Assembly (NCBI GenBank): GCA_946479615.1
Contig: CAMLGR010000122.1
Span: 1 to 14,321 of the forward strand
Source: an uncultured Bacteroidota bacterium
GTDB taxonomy: Bacteria > Bacteroidota > Bacteroidia > Chitinophagales > Chitinophagaceae
Length of the DNA: 14,321 bases
Direction: 5' to 3'
This document shows positions 1 to 7,436 of this stretch, one piece after another. The position numbers and the translations under genes were made by a program. Below the pieces are notes generated by a model. The model saw only the letters and a program-made list of their open reading frames with translations. It was not told where the DNA came from and searched no databases. Position 1 is the first letter of the stretch; each line of letters opens with the position of its first letter.

Positions 1-193
1 TAAAAATGGATAGTAGTCCGGTCATCAAAATCCTCATTAAATCCTTCCATCTGTGCCATCCGTGTTCTATTCTTCCAATCAGGAGCAATAGAACACGGAT
101 AGATATGGATGAACGGATAAAAATGGATAGTAGTCCGGTCATCAAAATCCTCATTAAATCCTTCCATCTGTGTCATCCGTGTTCTATTCTTCC
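1..193. repeat. 76-bp direct repeat pair (intergenic, probably dispersed)
   Basis: Positions 1-76 and 118-193 are direct copies that differ at one base (c at 57, t at 174). They are separated by 41 bp. The first copy begins at or before the window edge, so the full unit may be longer. Part of the unit (ATCCGTGTTCTATT) also occurs inverted in the spacer. Atccgtgttc-type intergenic repeats are familiar to me from Bacteroidota genomes, so a dispersed non-coding repeat is likely. The open frame that crosses it encodes the same short peptide twice and is not a credible gene. Confidence 0.85.
58..100. repeat. Inverted repeat able to form a 14-bp hairpin
   Basis: Positions 58-71 (ATCCGTGTTCTATT) are the exact reverse complement of 87-100 (AATAGAACACGGAT), with a 15-nt loop. 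The same arm recurs at 175-188 in the second direct copy, so 87-100 could pair with either flank. No T-tract follows, so I do not call it an intrinsic terminator, although it could end transcription from an upstream gene outside the window. Confidence 0.7.
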
Positions 194-240
194 CTCTCAA
201 AACTTCCTGAAGCTTTATTTAAATCAACTTTATATATTAT

Positions 241-262
241 TTTTCGTGTACGTACCCGGAAA
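241..262. promoter_or_regulatory. Putative operator, GTACGTAC palindrome, upstream of the pectinase cluster
   Basis: The core GTACGTAC lies at 248-255. The 22-bp imperfect palindrome centred between 251 and 252 pairs at 9 of 11 half-site positions (mismatches at 244/259 and 247/256). The same core occurs at 9296-9303 and 9388-9395 upstream of the second cluster. A central CG in an even palindrome is typical of LacI-family operators; that assignment is inference. The centre is about 43 bp before the ATG at 295. A possible -7 element (TATTTTTC, 238-245, 7 of 8 matches to TAnnTTTG) abuts the site, which would suit repression, but this promoter call is weak. Confidence 0.6.
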
Positions 263-294
263 ATGCATAGTTTCGTTCCGTTAACGTGTTGCCT

Positions 295-1233
295 ATGCCT
301 GATAAACGATACACGGACCAGATCACCTGCGCTTATCTCTACCCGATAACGCGCTACGGTTACCCGCCCGATATAAAGAATTCGGCGCTGCATATTGCTG
401 AAATGGCAGCAATGGGATTCCGGTCAATCGAACTGGAAGGAATCGGTGAGGAGAATATCGATTACCTGTTGCAGCATCATTCATCGATCGCCGATGCAGT
501 ATCAAAAGCAGGTTGTGTGGTTCCGGTTCTTTGCGTGGTGCTGCCGCAATTAAGCAGCGCTGATCCGGCAAAGCGCGCACACGCACTTGACTATTTTGAA
601 AAAGGTTGTAAGGCCGCTGCTCATTTAGGCGCTGCAGCCGTATTGGATAACGGGCCGTTGCTACCTGTCAAACATCCTGCCGGCGCAGCTATCCAGCGAC
701 ATTATGGTCATGGCCAGGCAGCCCTTCCTGATCTACCCGCAGGAATTTCCTGGGAAAAATATTGGAATGGGTTGACAAAGACCTACCAGGATGCCTGTGC
801 CATTGCATCCACATTTAATCTCGGGTATCACATGCACCCCTGTGAAGGAAGTCTTATTACGACAACCGATTCCTTTCTCCATTTTTCACAGGCGGTGGAT
901 CGTCCCAATCTTTTATTCAACCTCGATACCGCCAATCAATTTTATTTCAAAGATAATCTTGCGCTTAGTCTTTTGCGTTTGCCCGGAAAGATCAGCTACA
1001 TTCATATATCGGATAATGGCGGCGACCGGGTAGAACATAAAGTGCCGGGTGATGGAGCCATTGAATGGGATCATTTTTTTCAAACCCTGCACGATACCGG
1101 GTTCAACGGAAAATTTGCTATCGATATCGGTGGCGCTGAAACAGGCATCACCGATATCAAAACAGCTTACCTGCGTTGCGCAGATTGGCTGGAAGAAAAG
1201 ATCAAGCAGTACTCTTTAAACAACTATGAATGA
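295..1233 (+). CDS. Sugar phosphate isomerase/epimerase family protein (xylose isomerase-like TIM barrel)
   Basis: This is a predicted cytoplasmic enzyme of 312 residues with no signal peptide. The pattern fits the AP-endonuclease-2/xylose isomerase-like TIM barrel: strand motif SIELEG (residues 44-49), YHMHPCEG (178-185), FNLDTAN (208-214), YIHISDN (235-241) and FAIDIGG (274-280). Candidate metal ligands are H179 or H181, E184, D211 and H237. At the last barrel strand many relatives carry Glu, whereas Asp (D277) is seen here. Family members isomerise or epimerise sugars, sugar acids or inositols, and the substrate here cannot be read from sequence. The ATG at 295 is preferred; an in-frame GTG at 286 would add three residues. 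It is first in the cluster, and its stop overlaps the start of the GH28 gene by 4 bp (ATGA), so translational coupling is likely. An intracellular role on a pectin-derived sugar acid is inferred from context. Confidence 0.85.
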   Translation: MPDKRYTDQITCAYLYPITRYGYPPDIKNSALHIAEMAAMGFRSIELEGIGEENIDYLLQHHSSIADAVSKAGCVVPVLCVVLPQLSSADPAKRAHALDYFEKGCKAAAHLGAAAVLDNGPLLPVKHPAGAAIQRHYGHGQAALPDLPAGISWEKYWNGLTKTYQDACAIASTFNLGYHMHPCEGSLITTTDSFLHFSQAVDRPNLLFNLDTANQFYFKDNLALSLLRLPGKISYIHISDNGGDRVEHKVPGDGAIEWDHFFQTLHDTGFNGKFAIDIGGAETGITDIKTAYLRCADWLEEKIKQYSLNNYE

Positions 1234-2741
1234 AATATAAATTCTTTCCCAGGTTATTTCCTGTCTTATTTTTCATACATTTTTTTTCTGCCAATGCACA
1301 GGTATTCGATATCGCCAGTTTTGGTGCTATCGGTGATGGCAAAACTGATAATACAAAAGCGATCCAACGCGCGATCGATAGTTGTGCGGTGAAAGGAGGA
1401 AAGGTTTATTTTCCTGCCGGTCAGTTTTTATCTTCTACATTGTACCTGAAAAGTCATGTGACACTTTATTTATCCGGAGGCGCTACGCTATTGGGAAGTC
1501 CTGATACCAAACAATACCCTTACCAGGATGCTGGCATTCATTTCTATGGTGAACTATGGGCGAGACAAAGCCTGATCTTTTGCAAACAACAGGAGAATGT
1601 GGCGATTGAAGGTACCGGTACCATCGATGGACAGGGAGCAAAATTTGTAGTCAACACGATCAAAAAGCCTGATCGTTACCGCGACCGTCCTTATCTTTTA
1701 TGGTTTGTTGGTTGTAAAAATGTTTCTGTGAAAGATGTTCATTTGCAAAATTCCGCTTTCTGGATGCAGCATTACCTGGGTTGTGATGGCGTGAACATTA
1801 ATGGCATCACTATCTGGAATCATTCCAATAAGAATAACGATATGATGGATATCGATGGATGTAAGAACGTAACGGTAGCCAATGTAAGAGGTGATTCGGA
1901 TGATGACGGTATTACGGTAAAAAGTACATCTCCATTGATCTCTGAAAATATTACGATCACCAACTGCGTGATCAGCAGCCATTGCAATGCGCTGAAATTT
2001 GGTACCGAATCAACCGGTGGGTTCAGGAACGTCACCGTATCGAACTGCGTGATCAAACCTTCTGCACAAGTCACGACGATCTATGGCAAACCGGCCGGTA
2101 ATGGCGGTCTCGCACTTGAAGTAGTCGATGGTGGCATCATGGAAAATGTCAGCATCAATAATATTGTTATCGAAGGCCCGCAGGTGCCGATCTTTATCCG
2201 CCTCGGCAACCGCGCCCGGAAATATATGGATGCTGCAACCGATCCGCCATTGGGTAAAATCAGGAATGTACATCTTTCCAATATCACCGCTACGGCCGCT
2301 GATGATATCGGTTGTTCGATCACCGGACTGGTGAATGCAGCACTGGAAGATATTTCATTAAGTCATATTGTTTTGGAAACGAAAGGAACCGACAGTACGT
2401 TCAATGTGGATCAGGTTGTAGAAGAAAAAGAAACGGAATATCCCGAAGGCACCATGTTTGGTAAACTGCCTGCTTATGGATTTTTTATCCGGCATGTAAA
2501 AGGCATCAAACTTTCAGACATTACTATCCGTTCGAAAAATGCTGATACAAGACCCGGGATCGTCACGGACGATGTCAGCCGGTTTTCTTTTTCCGCGATC
2601 GATATCCTGTCAGGTGCGAAAACAAAAGCGCTGATCTATATGCGCAACAGCAGGCAGGGAACGATCAGTGGCAACCAGTCGTATGGAGCAAAGACATTTG
2701 TGTTGAAGGATAAATTATCAACCGGGATCACCGTTAAATAG
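1230..2741 (+). CDS. Secreted glycoside hydrolase family 28 protein (polygalacturonase-like)
   Basis: The 503-residue protein has a signal peptide (hydrophobic residues 9-19, probable cleavage near SANAQ, 20-24). A right-handed beta-helix follows. It opens with the pectate-lyase-like FGAIGDGKTDNTKAI segment (31-45) and continues as repeated strand motifs such as CKNVTVANV and ISENITITNC. GH28 landmarks are present but divergent: NNDMMDIDG (202-210) for NTD, SDDDGITVKS (223-232) for the DD acid pair, SHCNALKFG (250-258) for the GHG histidine (H251), and IRLG (323-326) for RIK, so the lysine is replaced. GH28 enzymes hydrolyse galacturonan or rhamnogalacturonan by inversion. The divergent motifs suggest an exo-acting or side-chain-specific member rather than a typical endo-polygalacturonase, but that is inference. 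The ATG at 1230 overlaps the preceding stop, and 12 bp separate this gene from the next. Confidence 0.9.
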   Translation: MKYKFFPRLFPVLFFIHFFSANAQVFDIASFGAIGDGKTDNTKAIQRAIDSCAVKGGKVYFPAGQFLSSTLYLKSHVTLYLSGGATLLGSPDTKQYPYQDAGIHFYGELWARQSLIFCKQQENVAIEGTGTIDGQGAKFVVNTIKKPDRYRDRPYLLWFVGCKNVSVKDVHLQNSAFWMQHYLGCDGVNINGITIWNHSNKNNDMMDIDGCKNVTVANVRGDSDDDGITVKSTSPLISENITITNCVISSHCNALKFGTESTGGFRNVTVSNCVIKPSAQVTTIYGKPAGNGGLALEVVDGGIMENVSINNIVIEGPQVPIFIRLGNRARKYMDAATDPPLGKIRNVHLSNITATAADDIGCSITGLVNAALEDISLSHIVLETKGTDSTFNVDQVVEEKETEYPEGTMFGKLPAYGFFIRHVKGIKLSDITIRSKNADTRPGIVTDDVSRFSFSAIDILSGAKTKALIYMRNSRQGTISGNQSYGAKTFVLKDKLSTGITVK

Positions 2742-2753
2742 TTTATTGATTAT

Positions 2754-4466
2754 ATGATACTGAATACCCACCTTAGTAAGCGATCGATTCTTTGCATTAT
2801 GTCATATATGATGCTAGCCATCTCAGCTTATACACAATCTCCATTGGAAACAGTAAAGAAAGTTGCAGACAAGATCATCGCCGATACCAGGTTTGAATAT
2901 ACATTGGTTCCTCAGCAGGAAGTATTGGGAGTACAGGTAGTTGATGGAAGATTCCTGTCGCCGGGTTCACATGAATTTATTTACGCGATACGTACAACTG
3001 CCTCGAAAAAAGACACGACCATCCGGTTTGGCATCAACAGCAGTGCAGCGGTTAAGATCTGGATCAATAAAAAACTGGTGTATGAGCAGGCTGTACAACC
3101 GGCTGTCAATCCCAAAGAGATCGCGTATGACCGTTTTCAATTTCAACAACATTTCACAGCAGCGATCCGCAAAGGAAATAATAAGCTGATGGTGCAAACC
3201 GAAGGATCGGGTACTGTACCTGTTATTTTCAGGGCCGTTACTGAAAAAGACTATCTCGACACTACGCTCAGTTTTGCCGCGTCGCCTGCCTGGTTATTCG
3301 CCGGGCCTTTTCAGGAGGTAGTAGCGCCTGATATTTTATTTGCTGATCTGCCGGCATTCAATAATATCCAGGGAAAAATTTTTACCTGGCAAAATGCACC
3401 GCAACGATTTATTCCTGAACTCGTGACTGATAAAAAAGCGGCTTACCAGCGCGATCCCTATGCTGACTGGCAATATGCGCATGGTACGATGGTGTGGAGT
3501 ATTTATCAATTAGGCATTACTTCCGGTGAATCATCCTATACTTCGTTTGTAAAAAACTATACGGACTTTGCGTTGAAGAATATGGATTACTTCCGCTGGC
3601 AATACGATTCACTCTATGCATTTCGCGGGAGTTATCATAGAATATTCAGGAGAACGATGCTCGATGATGGAGGCGCACCGGCATTACCGTTTATGTCCGT
3701 TTACCTTGATCAAAGAGATACTGCTTTGAACAGGATCGTTTACCCCATCATGGATTATATCGCTCACGGGCAAACAAGATTGGCGGATGGAACTTTTTGT
3801 CGTCCCGAACCGGTAGAATATACAGTATGGTGCGATGATCTTTTTATGAGTGTGCCGTTGTTATTGCAAATGGCAGCGATCACCGGGGATAAAAAATATT
3901 ATGATGATGCCGCTAAACAGGCGATCAACTTTTCCAAATACCTGCTCGATCCTGCTACAGGATTATACGCACATGGATGGTTCAGTACGACACAAAGCCG
4001 TTCGCCGGTATTCTGGGGCCGTGCAGATGGATGGATCGCCTGGGCATTGGCCGAGTTGCTGGAGAAATTGCCGGTCAAGCATCCTTCCTATAAAACTATT
4101 CTTAAAAATTATCAGCAATACATGGCGGTGCTGGCGCGCTATCAATCCAATGACGGTATGTGGCACCAGGTATTGAATAATCCTGATTCCTATGAAGAAA
4201 CTTCCTGCACGGCGATGTTCTCATTAACGATGGCGCGTGGTGTTCGCCTGGGATGGTTGCCGGCCAGTTATAAAGAGAAGGCCAGAAAAGGATGGGCTGC
4301 AGTTGCTTCGCATATCACCGCAGATGGTGTGGTGCATGGCATTTGTCGCGGAACGGATATGGGATATGATCAGCAGTTTTACATGGACCGGAAAACGATC
4401 GACAATGATCCGAGAGGTTTGGGAGCCGTGATCAGTGCAGGTGTGGAAGTATCGAAGCTAAAATAA
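2754..4466 (+). CDS. Secreted GH105-type unsaturated rhamnogalacturonyl/glucuronyl hydrolase with N-terminal beta-sandwich
   Basis: The 570-residue protein has an export signal (SKR at 8-10, then a hydrophobic stretch to about YTQ, 26-28). Residues about 70-160 look like a beta-sandwich accessory domain (VKIWINKKLVYEQ, then IRKGNNKLMVQ). A WLFAGPF segment (180-186) follows. Residues about 235-570 match the GH105/GH88 (alpha/alpha)6 barrel: MLDDGGAPA (302-310), WCDDLFM (359-365) holding the likely catalytic Asp, GRADGW (422-427), NDGMWHQVL (466-474) and SYEETSCTAMF (479-489). Known GH105 enzymes such as YteR and YesR remove the 4,5-unsaturated uronic acid from lyase products by hydration of the double bond. 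Catalytic domains alone are usually about 350-400 residues, so the N-terminal extension is an addition. The neighbouring GH28 gene supports pectin as substrate. Confidence 0.9.
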   Translation: MILNTHLSKRSILCIMSYMMLAISAYTQSPLETVKKVADKIIADTRFEYTLVPQQEVLGVQVVDGRFLSPGSHEFIYAIRTTASKKDTTIRFGINSSAAVKIWINKKLVYEQAVQPAVNPKEIAYDRFQFQQHFTAAIRKGNNKLMVQTEGSGTVPVIFRAVTEKDYLDTTLSFAASPAWLFAGPFQEVVAPDILFADLPAFNNIQGKIFTWQNAPQRFIPELVTDKKAAYQRDPYADWQYAHGTMVWSIYQLGITSGESSYTSFVKNYTDFALKNMDYFRWQYDSLYAFRGSYHRIFRRTMLDDGGAPALPFMSVYLDQRDTALNRIVYPIMDYIAHGQTRLADGTFCRPEPVEYTVWCDDLFMSVPLLLQMAAITGDKKYYDDAAKQAINFSKYLLDPATGLYAHGWFSTTQSRSPVFWGRADGWIAWALAELLEKLPVKHPSYKTILKNYQQYMAVLARYQSNDGMWHQVLNNPDSYEETSCTAMFSLTMARGVRLGWLPASYKEKARKGWAAVASHITADGVVHGICRGTDMGYDQQFYMDRKTIDNDPRGLGAVISAGVEVSKLK

Positions 4467-4470
4467 TTCA

Positions 4471-4492
4471 ATACATACTGCGAAGTATGTAT
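4471..4492 (+). other. Small intergenic hairpin between the GH105 gene and the lipoprotein gene
   Basis: ATACATAC (4471-4478) and GTATGTAT (4485-4492) are perfect complements around a 6-nt loop (TGCGAA). The hairpin fills much of the 42-bp gap between the two genes. No T-run follows, so termination is unlikely. An mRNA processing or stability role that sets the relative expression of the last gene is possible. Confidence 0.5.
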
Positions 4493-4508
4493 CGTACAAG
4501 GGATCAAT

Positions 4509-7337
4509 ATGAAATATAAATTCTTTCTGTACAGTTTCTTTATCATTGGCATCGCGGCTTGTCATACTAAACAGGCCGGTAAGAATTTTTTATACGATAC
4601 CGGAACTGATTATTTTCCACTCAGCAACCAGTTTTCAAGAGTGACCATGGCTGATAAGTATGATTCAGCAAAAGGGTTTGGCTGGTTAAAAGCGCCTGAT
4701 CGCAGTTTCGATACCAGCAATTTAAAATTACCACAGCTTTTCCTGCACAATGGTGTTTTTACAAAAGACAGTATGATCTTCCGCGCCGATCTGCCCGATG
4801 GTGATTATTTTATGCGGTTGACATTAGGTTTGCCGGGAGAAGATACTTCGTATGCAACAGCCACCGTAAATGGCTGGGCCATCCCTGATACGATGATGAC
4901 ACCGTGGTACCGGATTGCTTACCGGACATTATGTAAAAAAATAAAAATAGAGAAGGGAAAAGCGGAAATAAAAATAACTTCTTTGACCAGCCGTGGTGCC
5001 GGATTGTATGCTATTGAATTCAGACCTGTCACATCGCATGAGCCAATTCAGTTCAGTACCCGGCTGGAAGAAGATACAGCGGATGCAGCCGCATTTGCCC
5101 GTTCGTTGCAAAAGAAGGTAGCGAATGATCCCGGTGACCTGGCAGCCGTCAATCAATTGAAAATTGTCAATGATTATTTGCTGGCCTGTGAATATTATGA
5201 CGGAGGTGGCTGGTCATGGGCCGTAAAAAAAACGGGGATGAGCTTGTTTTACCGTTTATACGCCGCCGCCGATCTGCTGGAACCCATTATAGAAGATAAG
5301 ACAGATCCTTTGTATGATAAATCGCTTTATCTCCTGGCGAAAATTTATTACTGGTTAGACCAGGAGGATAATATCCTTTATCACACCGTTAAATTCACCG
5401 AATATTTTTCTATTCTCAAAAATAAATTCCCGGAAGATACTTTGATCAGGATGTATAGCGGTGATCAAATCTTCGATCCGCCTGGTTTTGATACTACTGA
5501 TGCTCATGCGCCACGCTGGGCTGTGCTGCAGCGGGAAACGATGAAAAGAATGCTGAAGAAGATCGACTGGTGGGTCAACAAAAAGCAAATTGAGAATGGA
5601 GAGATGGGAGGGAAGTATGGTGATGATGTGGAACTCCTGCGCTGGTGGTTGCCTGCGATACTTGGTGCAGATGATTCAATTGCACAGAAAGGATATAAGC
5701 GCCTGGCAGATGGTGTATGGAACAGCGATGCATTGGAAAAAGGATTTGCCAAACGCATCGATGATGTAGAACATTCGGCGGAATTATTCCGTGATACACA
5801 TCCATCGCTGTTTATGATGAACTATGGCGACCCGGAATACGTGGAGCGCTGCCTGATCAGCATGCAAAACTTCCGCGATGTATGGACAGGCATTACGCCC
5901 CTGGGTCACCTGCATTTCAAATCATATTATTTATCTGCTATGCATGTGCTGGATGATTCGGTGCATGGTATCGATGTGGCCTTGAATGCAAGAGCCATCT
6001 TGCCCGGTTTGTGGGCCGCCTGGTATAATCATAATCCTACGCTGATCAAATTATTTTCTGCCTGGGGTAATTCATGGATCGCCGATGCCAATAGAACTGA
6101 TAATGGCAAACCGGCAGGCCTGATGCCATCGGCCGTTTCCTTTGCGCATGACCGCATCGGTGGTAATTCACCGGATTGGTATGACGGTCACCTTAGTTAT
6201 GATTATTACCAGTGGGATCATATCGGTCATGTGGGTGAATTACAAAGTCATTTGGTGGGTATGTATGGCATCACCGGCAATACTCATTTTTTGCAACCGT
6301 TGAATACTTATGCATCGCTGATGAAAGAGGCGGCGCTTCATAAAAATGAATTAGTGAATGCAAAGCCAGGTTCCCTGAACTGGGCCAAATACTTACTCAT
6401 CAATGGCGGCATCGATCATGAAGCCGGCGATAACCCGATGGGCGAGTTATTCGCTATGGCCAAAAGTATTATCCATAACAACCGGTATGATTCGCTGATC
6501 GCTTTATATGGTCAGCCTTATAACAGGTATCAGATCACCGGTAACAGGGATGAGATCAATAACGGATTTGAAGAAATACTATCTGCACTGCGGTATAATT
6601 TTCCCTTATCGACCAGTGAAGTCAAATTCACTGACAGGGTATACATGCCGGGCAGCGACCTGCTCATGGGTATGTATACGGGTCATTTTGCAGCGGGCTA
6701 TGAATATCCTTCGCTGGTAGCGACCTGGAAAAATACAGGGGCCGATGTTTCGGTCTTTGTACGCAAGGGAGATCAGCGATCCGCCAGTATTTCATTATAT
6801 AATTTTGGCGAACAGAAATCTGTGCGCATGAATACCTGGCAACTCGAGCCCGGTGTTTATATTGTAAAACAGGGAATTGATAGCAATGATGATGATATTA
6901 TCGATGGAGAAGTTACAGAACAGCGGGTTGAATTAAAGGAAAGAGTAAATGCTATTGACCTTATTCTTCCTTCAAAAAAGGAAACCGTGATACAGATCGA
7001 ACAGGTACAGTCGTATGGAGCTGCACCGGCTGATGAAGCAGATCTTGCGCTTACTAAAAATGATATTCATTTTAAACCGGGCAACCGCATTATTTGCAGG
7101 ATACATAATATCGGGAGCAAAACTGCACACAATGTGAACGTGGAGCTTTTTATCGATAATGTAAAAAAAGAAACCACGCTCATACCTGTAATCGAAGCGC
7201 CGGTTGACCTGCGTCCGCGCTGGACAGATATTCAATTTGATCACCTGCCCGCAGGAAAACATACAGTGCAGGTAAAGATCAATTTTTCCCAAAAAGAAAT
7301 TACACGGCTGAATAACGAAGCCGAATCTTCGTATTAA
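4509..7337 (+). CDS. Large lipoprotein of unknown function: N-terminal beta domain, predicted helical-toroid middle, C-terminal CARDB-like domain
   Basis: The 942-residue product starts with a lipoprotein signal (MKYKFF..., lipobox GIAAC, Cys18), so it should be membrane-anchored. Residues about 26-175 read as a beta-sandwich (FLYDTGTDYFPL, RADLPDGDYFMRLTLG, ATVNGW), resembling the N-terminal domains of rhamnogalacturonan-active proteins. Residues about 190-700 are rich in Trp, Tyr, Asp and His with helical periodicity, as in (alpha/alpha)-toroid glycosidases and lyases. Notable motifs are NGEMGGKYGDDVELLRWW (363-380), SPDWYDGHLSYDYYQWDHIGHVGEL (554-578) and NGGIDHEAGDNPMGEL (632-647). Residues about 700-835 form another beta region. 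Residues about 843-940 (DLALTKNDIHFKPGNRI, HNIGSKTAHNVNVELFID, LPAGKHTVQVKIN) fit a CARDB adhesion-type Ig fold. I do not recognise a named catalytic family. It is the last gene of the cluster and is probably a polysaccharide-active surface or periplasmic protein, perhaps the missing lyase or another depolymerase. Confidence 0.8.
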   Translation: MKYKFFLYSFFIIGIAACHTKQAGKNFLYDTGTDYFPLSNQFSRVTMADKYDSAKGFGWLKAPDRSFDTSNLKLPQLFLHNGVFTKDSMIFRADLPDGDYFMRLTLGLPGEDTSYATATVNGWAIPDTMMTPWYRIAYRTLCKKIKIEKGKAEIKITSLTSRGAGLYAIEFRPVTSHEPIQFSTRLEEDTADAAAFARSLQKKVANDPGDLAAVNQLKIVNDYLLACEYYDGGGWSWAVKKTGMSLFYRLYAAADLLEPIIEDKTDPLYDKSLYLLAKIYYWLDQEDNILYHTVKFTEYFSILKNKFPEDTLIRMYSGDQIFDPPGFDTTDAHAPRWAVLQRETMKRMLKKIDWWVNKKQIENGEMGGKYGDDVELLRWWLPAILGADDSIAQKGYKRLADGVWNSDALEKGFAKRIDDVEHSAELFRDTHPSLFMMNYGDPEYVERCLISMQNFRDVWTGITPLGHLHFKSYYLSAMHVLDDSVHGIDVALNARAILPGLWAAWYNHNPTLIKLFSAWGNSWIADANRTDNGKPAGLMPSAVSFAHDRIGGNSPDWYDGHLSYDYYQWDHIGHVGELQSHLVGMYGITGNTHFLQPLNTYASLMKEAALHKNELVNAKPGSLNWAKYLLINGGIDHEAGDNPMGELFAMAKSIIHNNRYDSLIALYGQPYNRYQITGNRDEINNGFEEILSALRYNFPLSTSEVKFTDRVYMPGSDLLMGMYTGHFAAGYEYPSLVATWKNTGADVSVFVRKGDQRSASISLYNFGEQKSVRMNTWQLEPGVYIVKQGIDSNDDDIIDGEVTEQRVELKERVNAIDLILPSKKETVIQIEQVQSYGAAPADEADLALTKNDIHFKPGNRIICRIHNIGSKTAHNVNVELFIDNVKKETTLIPVIEAPVDLRPRWTDIQFDHLPAGKHTVQVKINFSQKEITRLNNEAESSY

Positions 7338-7434
7338 ATTCTATGTGTGTATTCCTATGAGACCTATATGCCTATGTGGTAAAAAACTGACTGGCGTAGT
7401 CTTGCCACATAGGCACATAGGTGAACATAGAATT
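7337..7434. terminator. Long hairpin between convergent genes (probable bidirectional terminator or palindromic repeat)
   Basis: The outer arms AATTCTATGT (7337-7346) and ACATAGAATT (7425-7434) are perfectly complementary. The inner arms 7362-7379 and 7405-7422 pair at 17 of 18 positions around a 25-nt loop that begins TAAAAAACTG. The structure starts at the last base of the lipoprotein stop codon and ends 2 bp before the stop of the AraC gene on the other strand, so it fills the whole convergent gap. The arms carry tandem cctatgtg units, a form I associate with dispersed Bacteroidota intergenic palindromes. Clean U-tracts are lacking, so the termination role is inferred from placement. Confidence 0.6.
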
Positions 7435-7436
7435 AA

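Noticed and set aside
1..193. CRISPR-like array
   Set aside because: There are only two copies, the unit is 76 bp and the spacer is partly an inverted copy of the repeat; no cas genes are present.
6..284. Open frame of 92 codons across the repeat
   Set aside because: It encodes the same peptide twice only because of the direct repeat, has no family resemblance, and ends in the operator/leader region of the next gene.
286..294. GTG start for the isomerase-like gene
   Set aside because: It is possible, but the ATG nine bases later gives a normal N-terminus and no ribosome-binding site favours the GTG.
2985..2998. ATACGTAC resembling the operator core
   Set aside because: It lies inside the GH105 coding region, has one mismatch in the core and no palindromic flanks.
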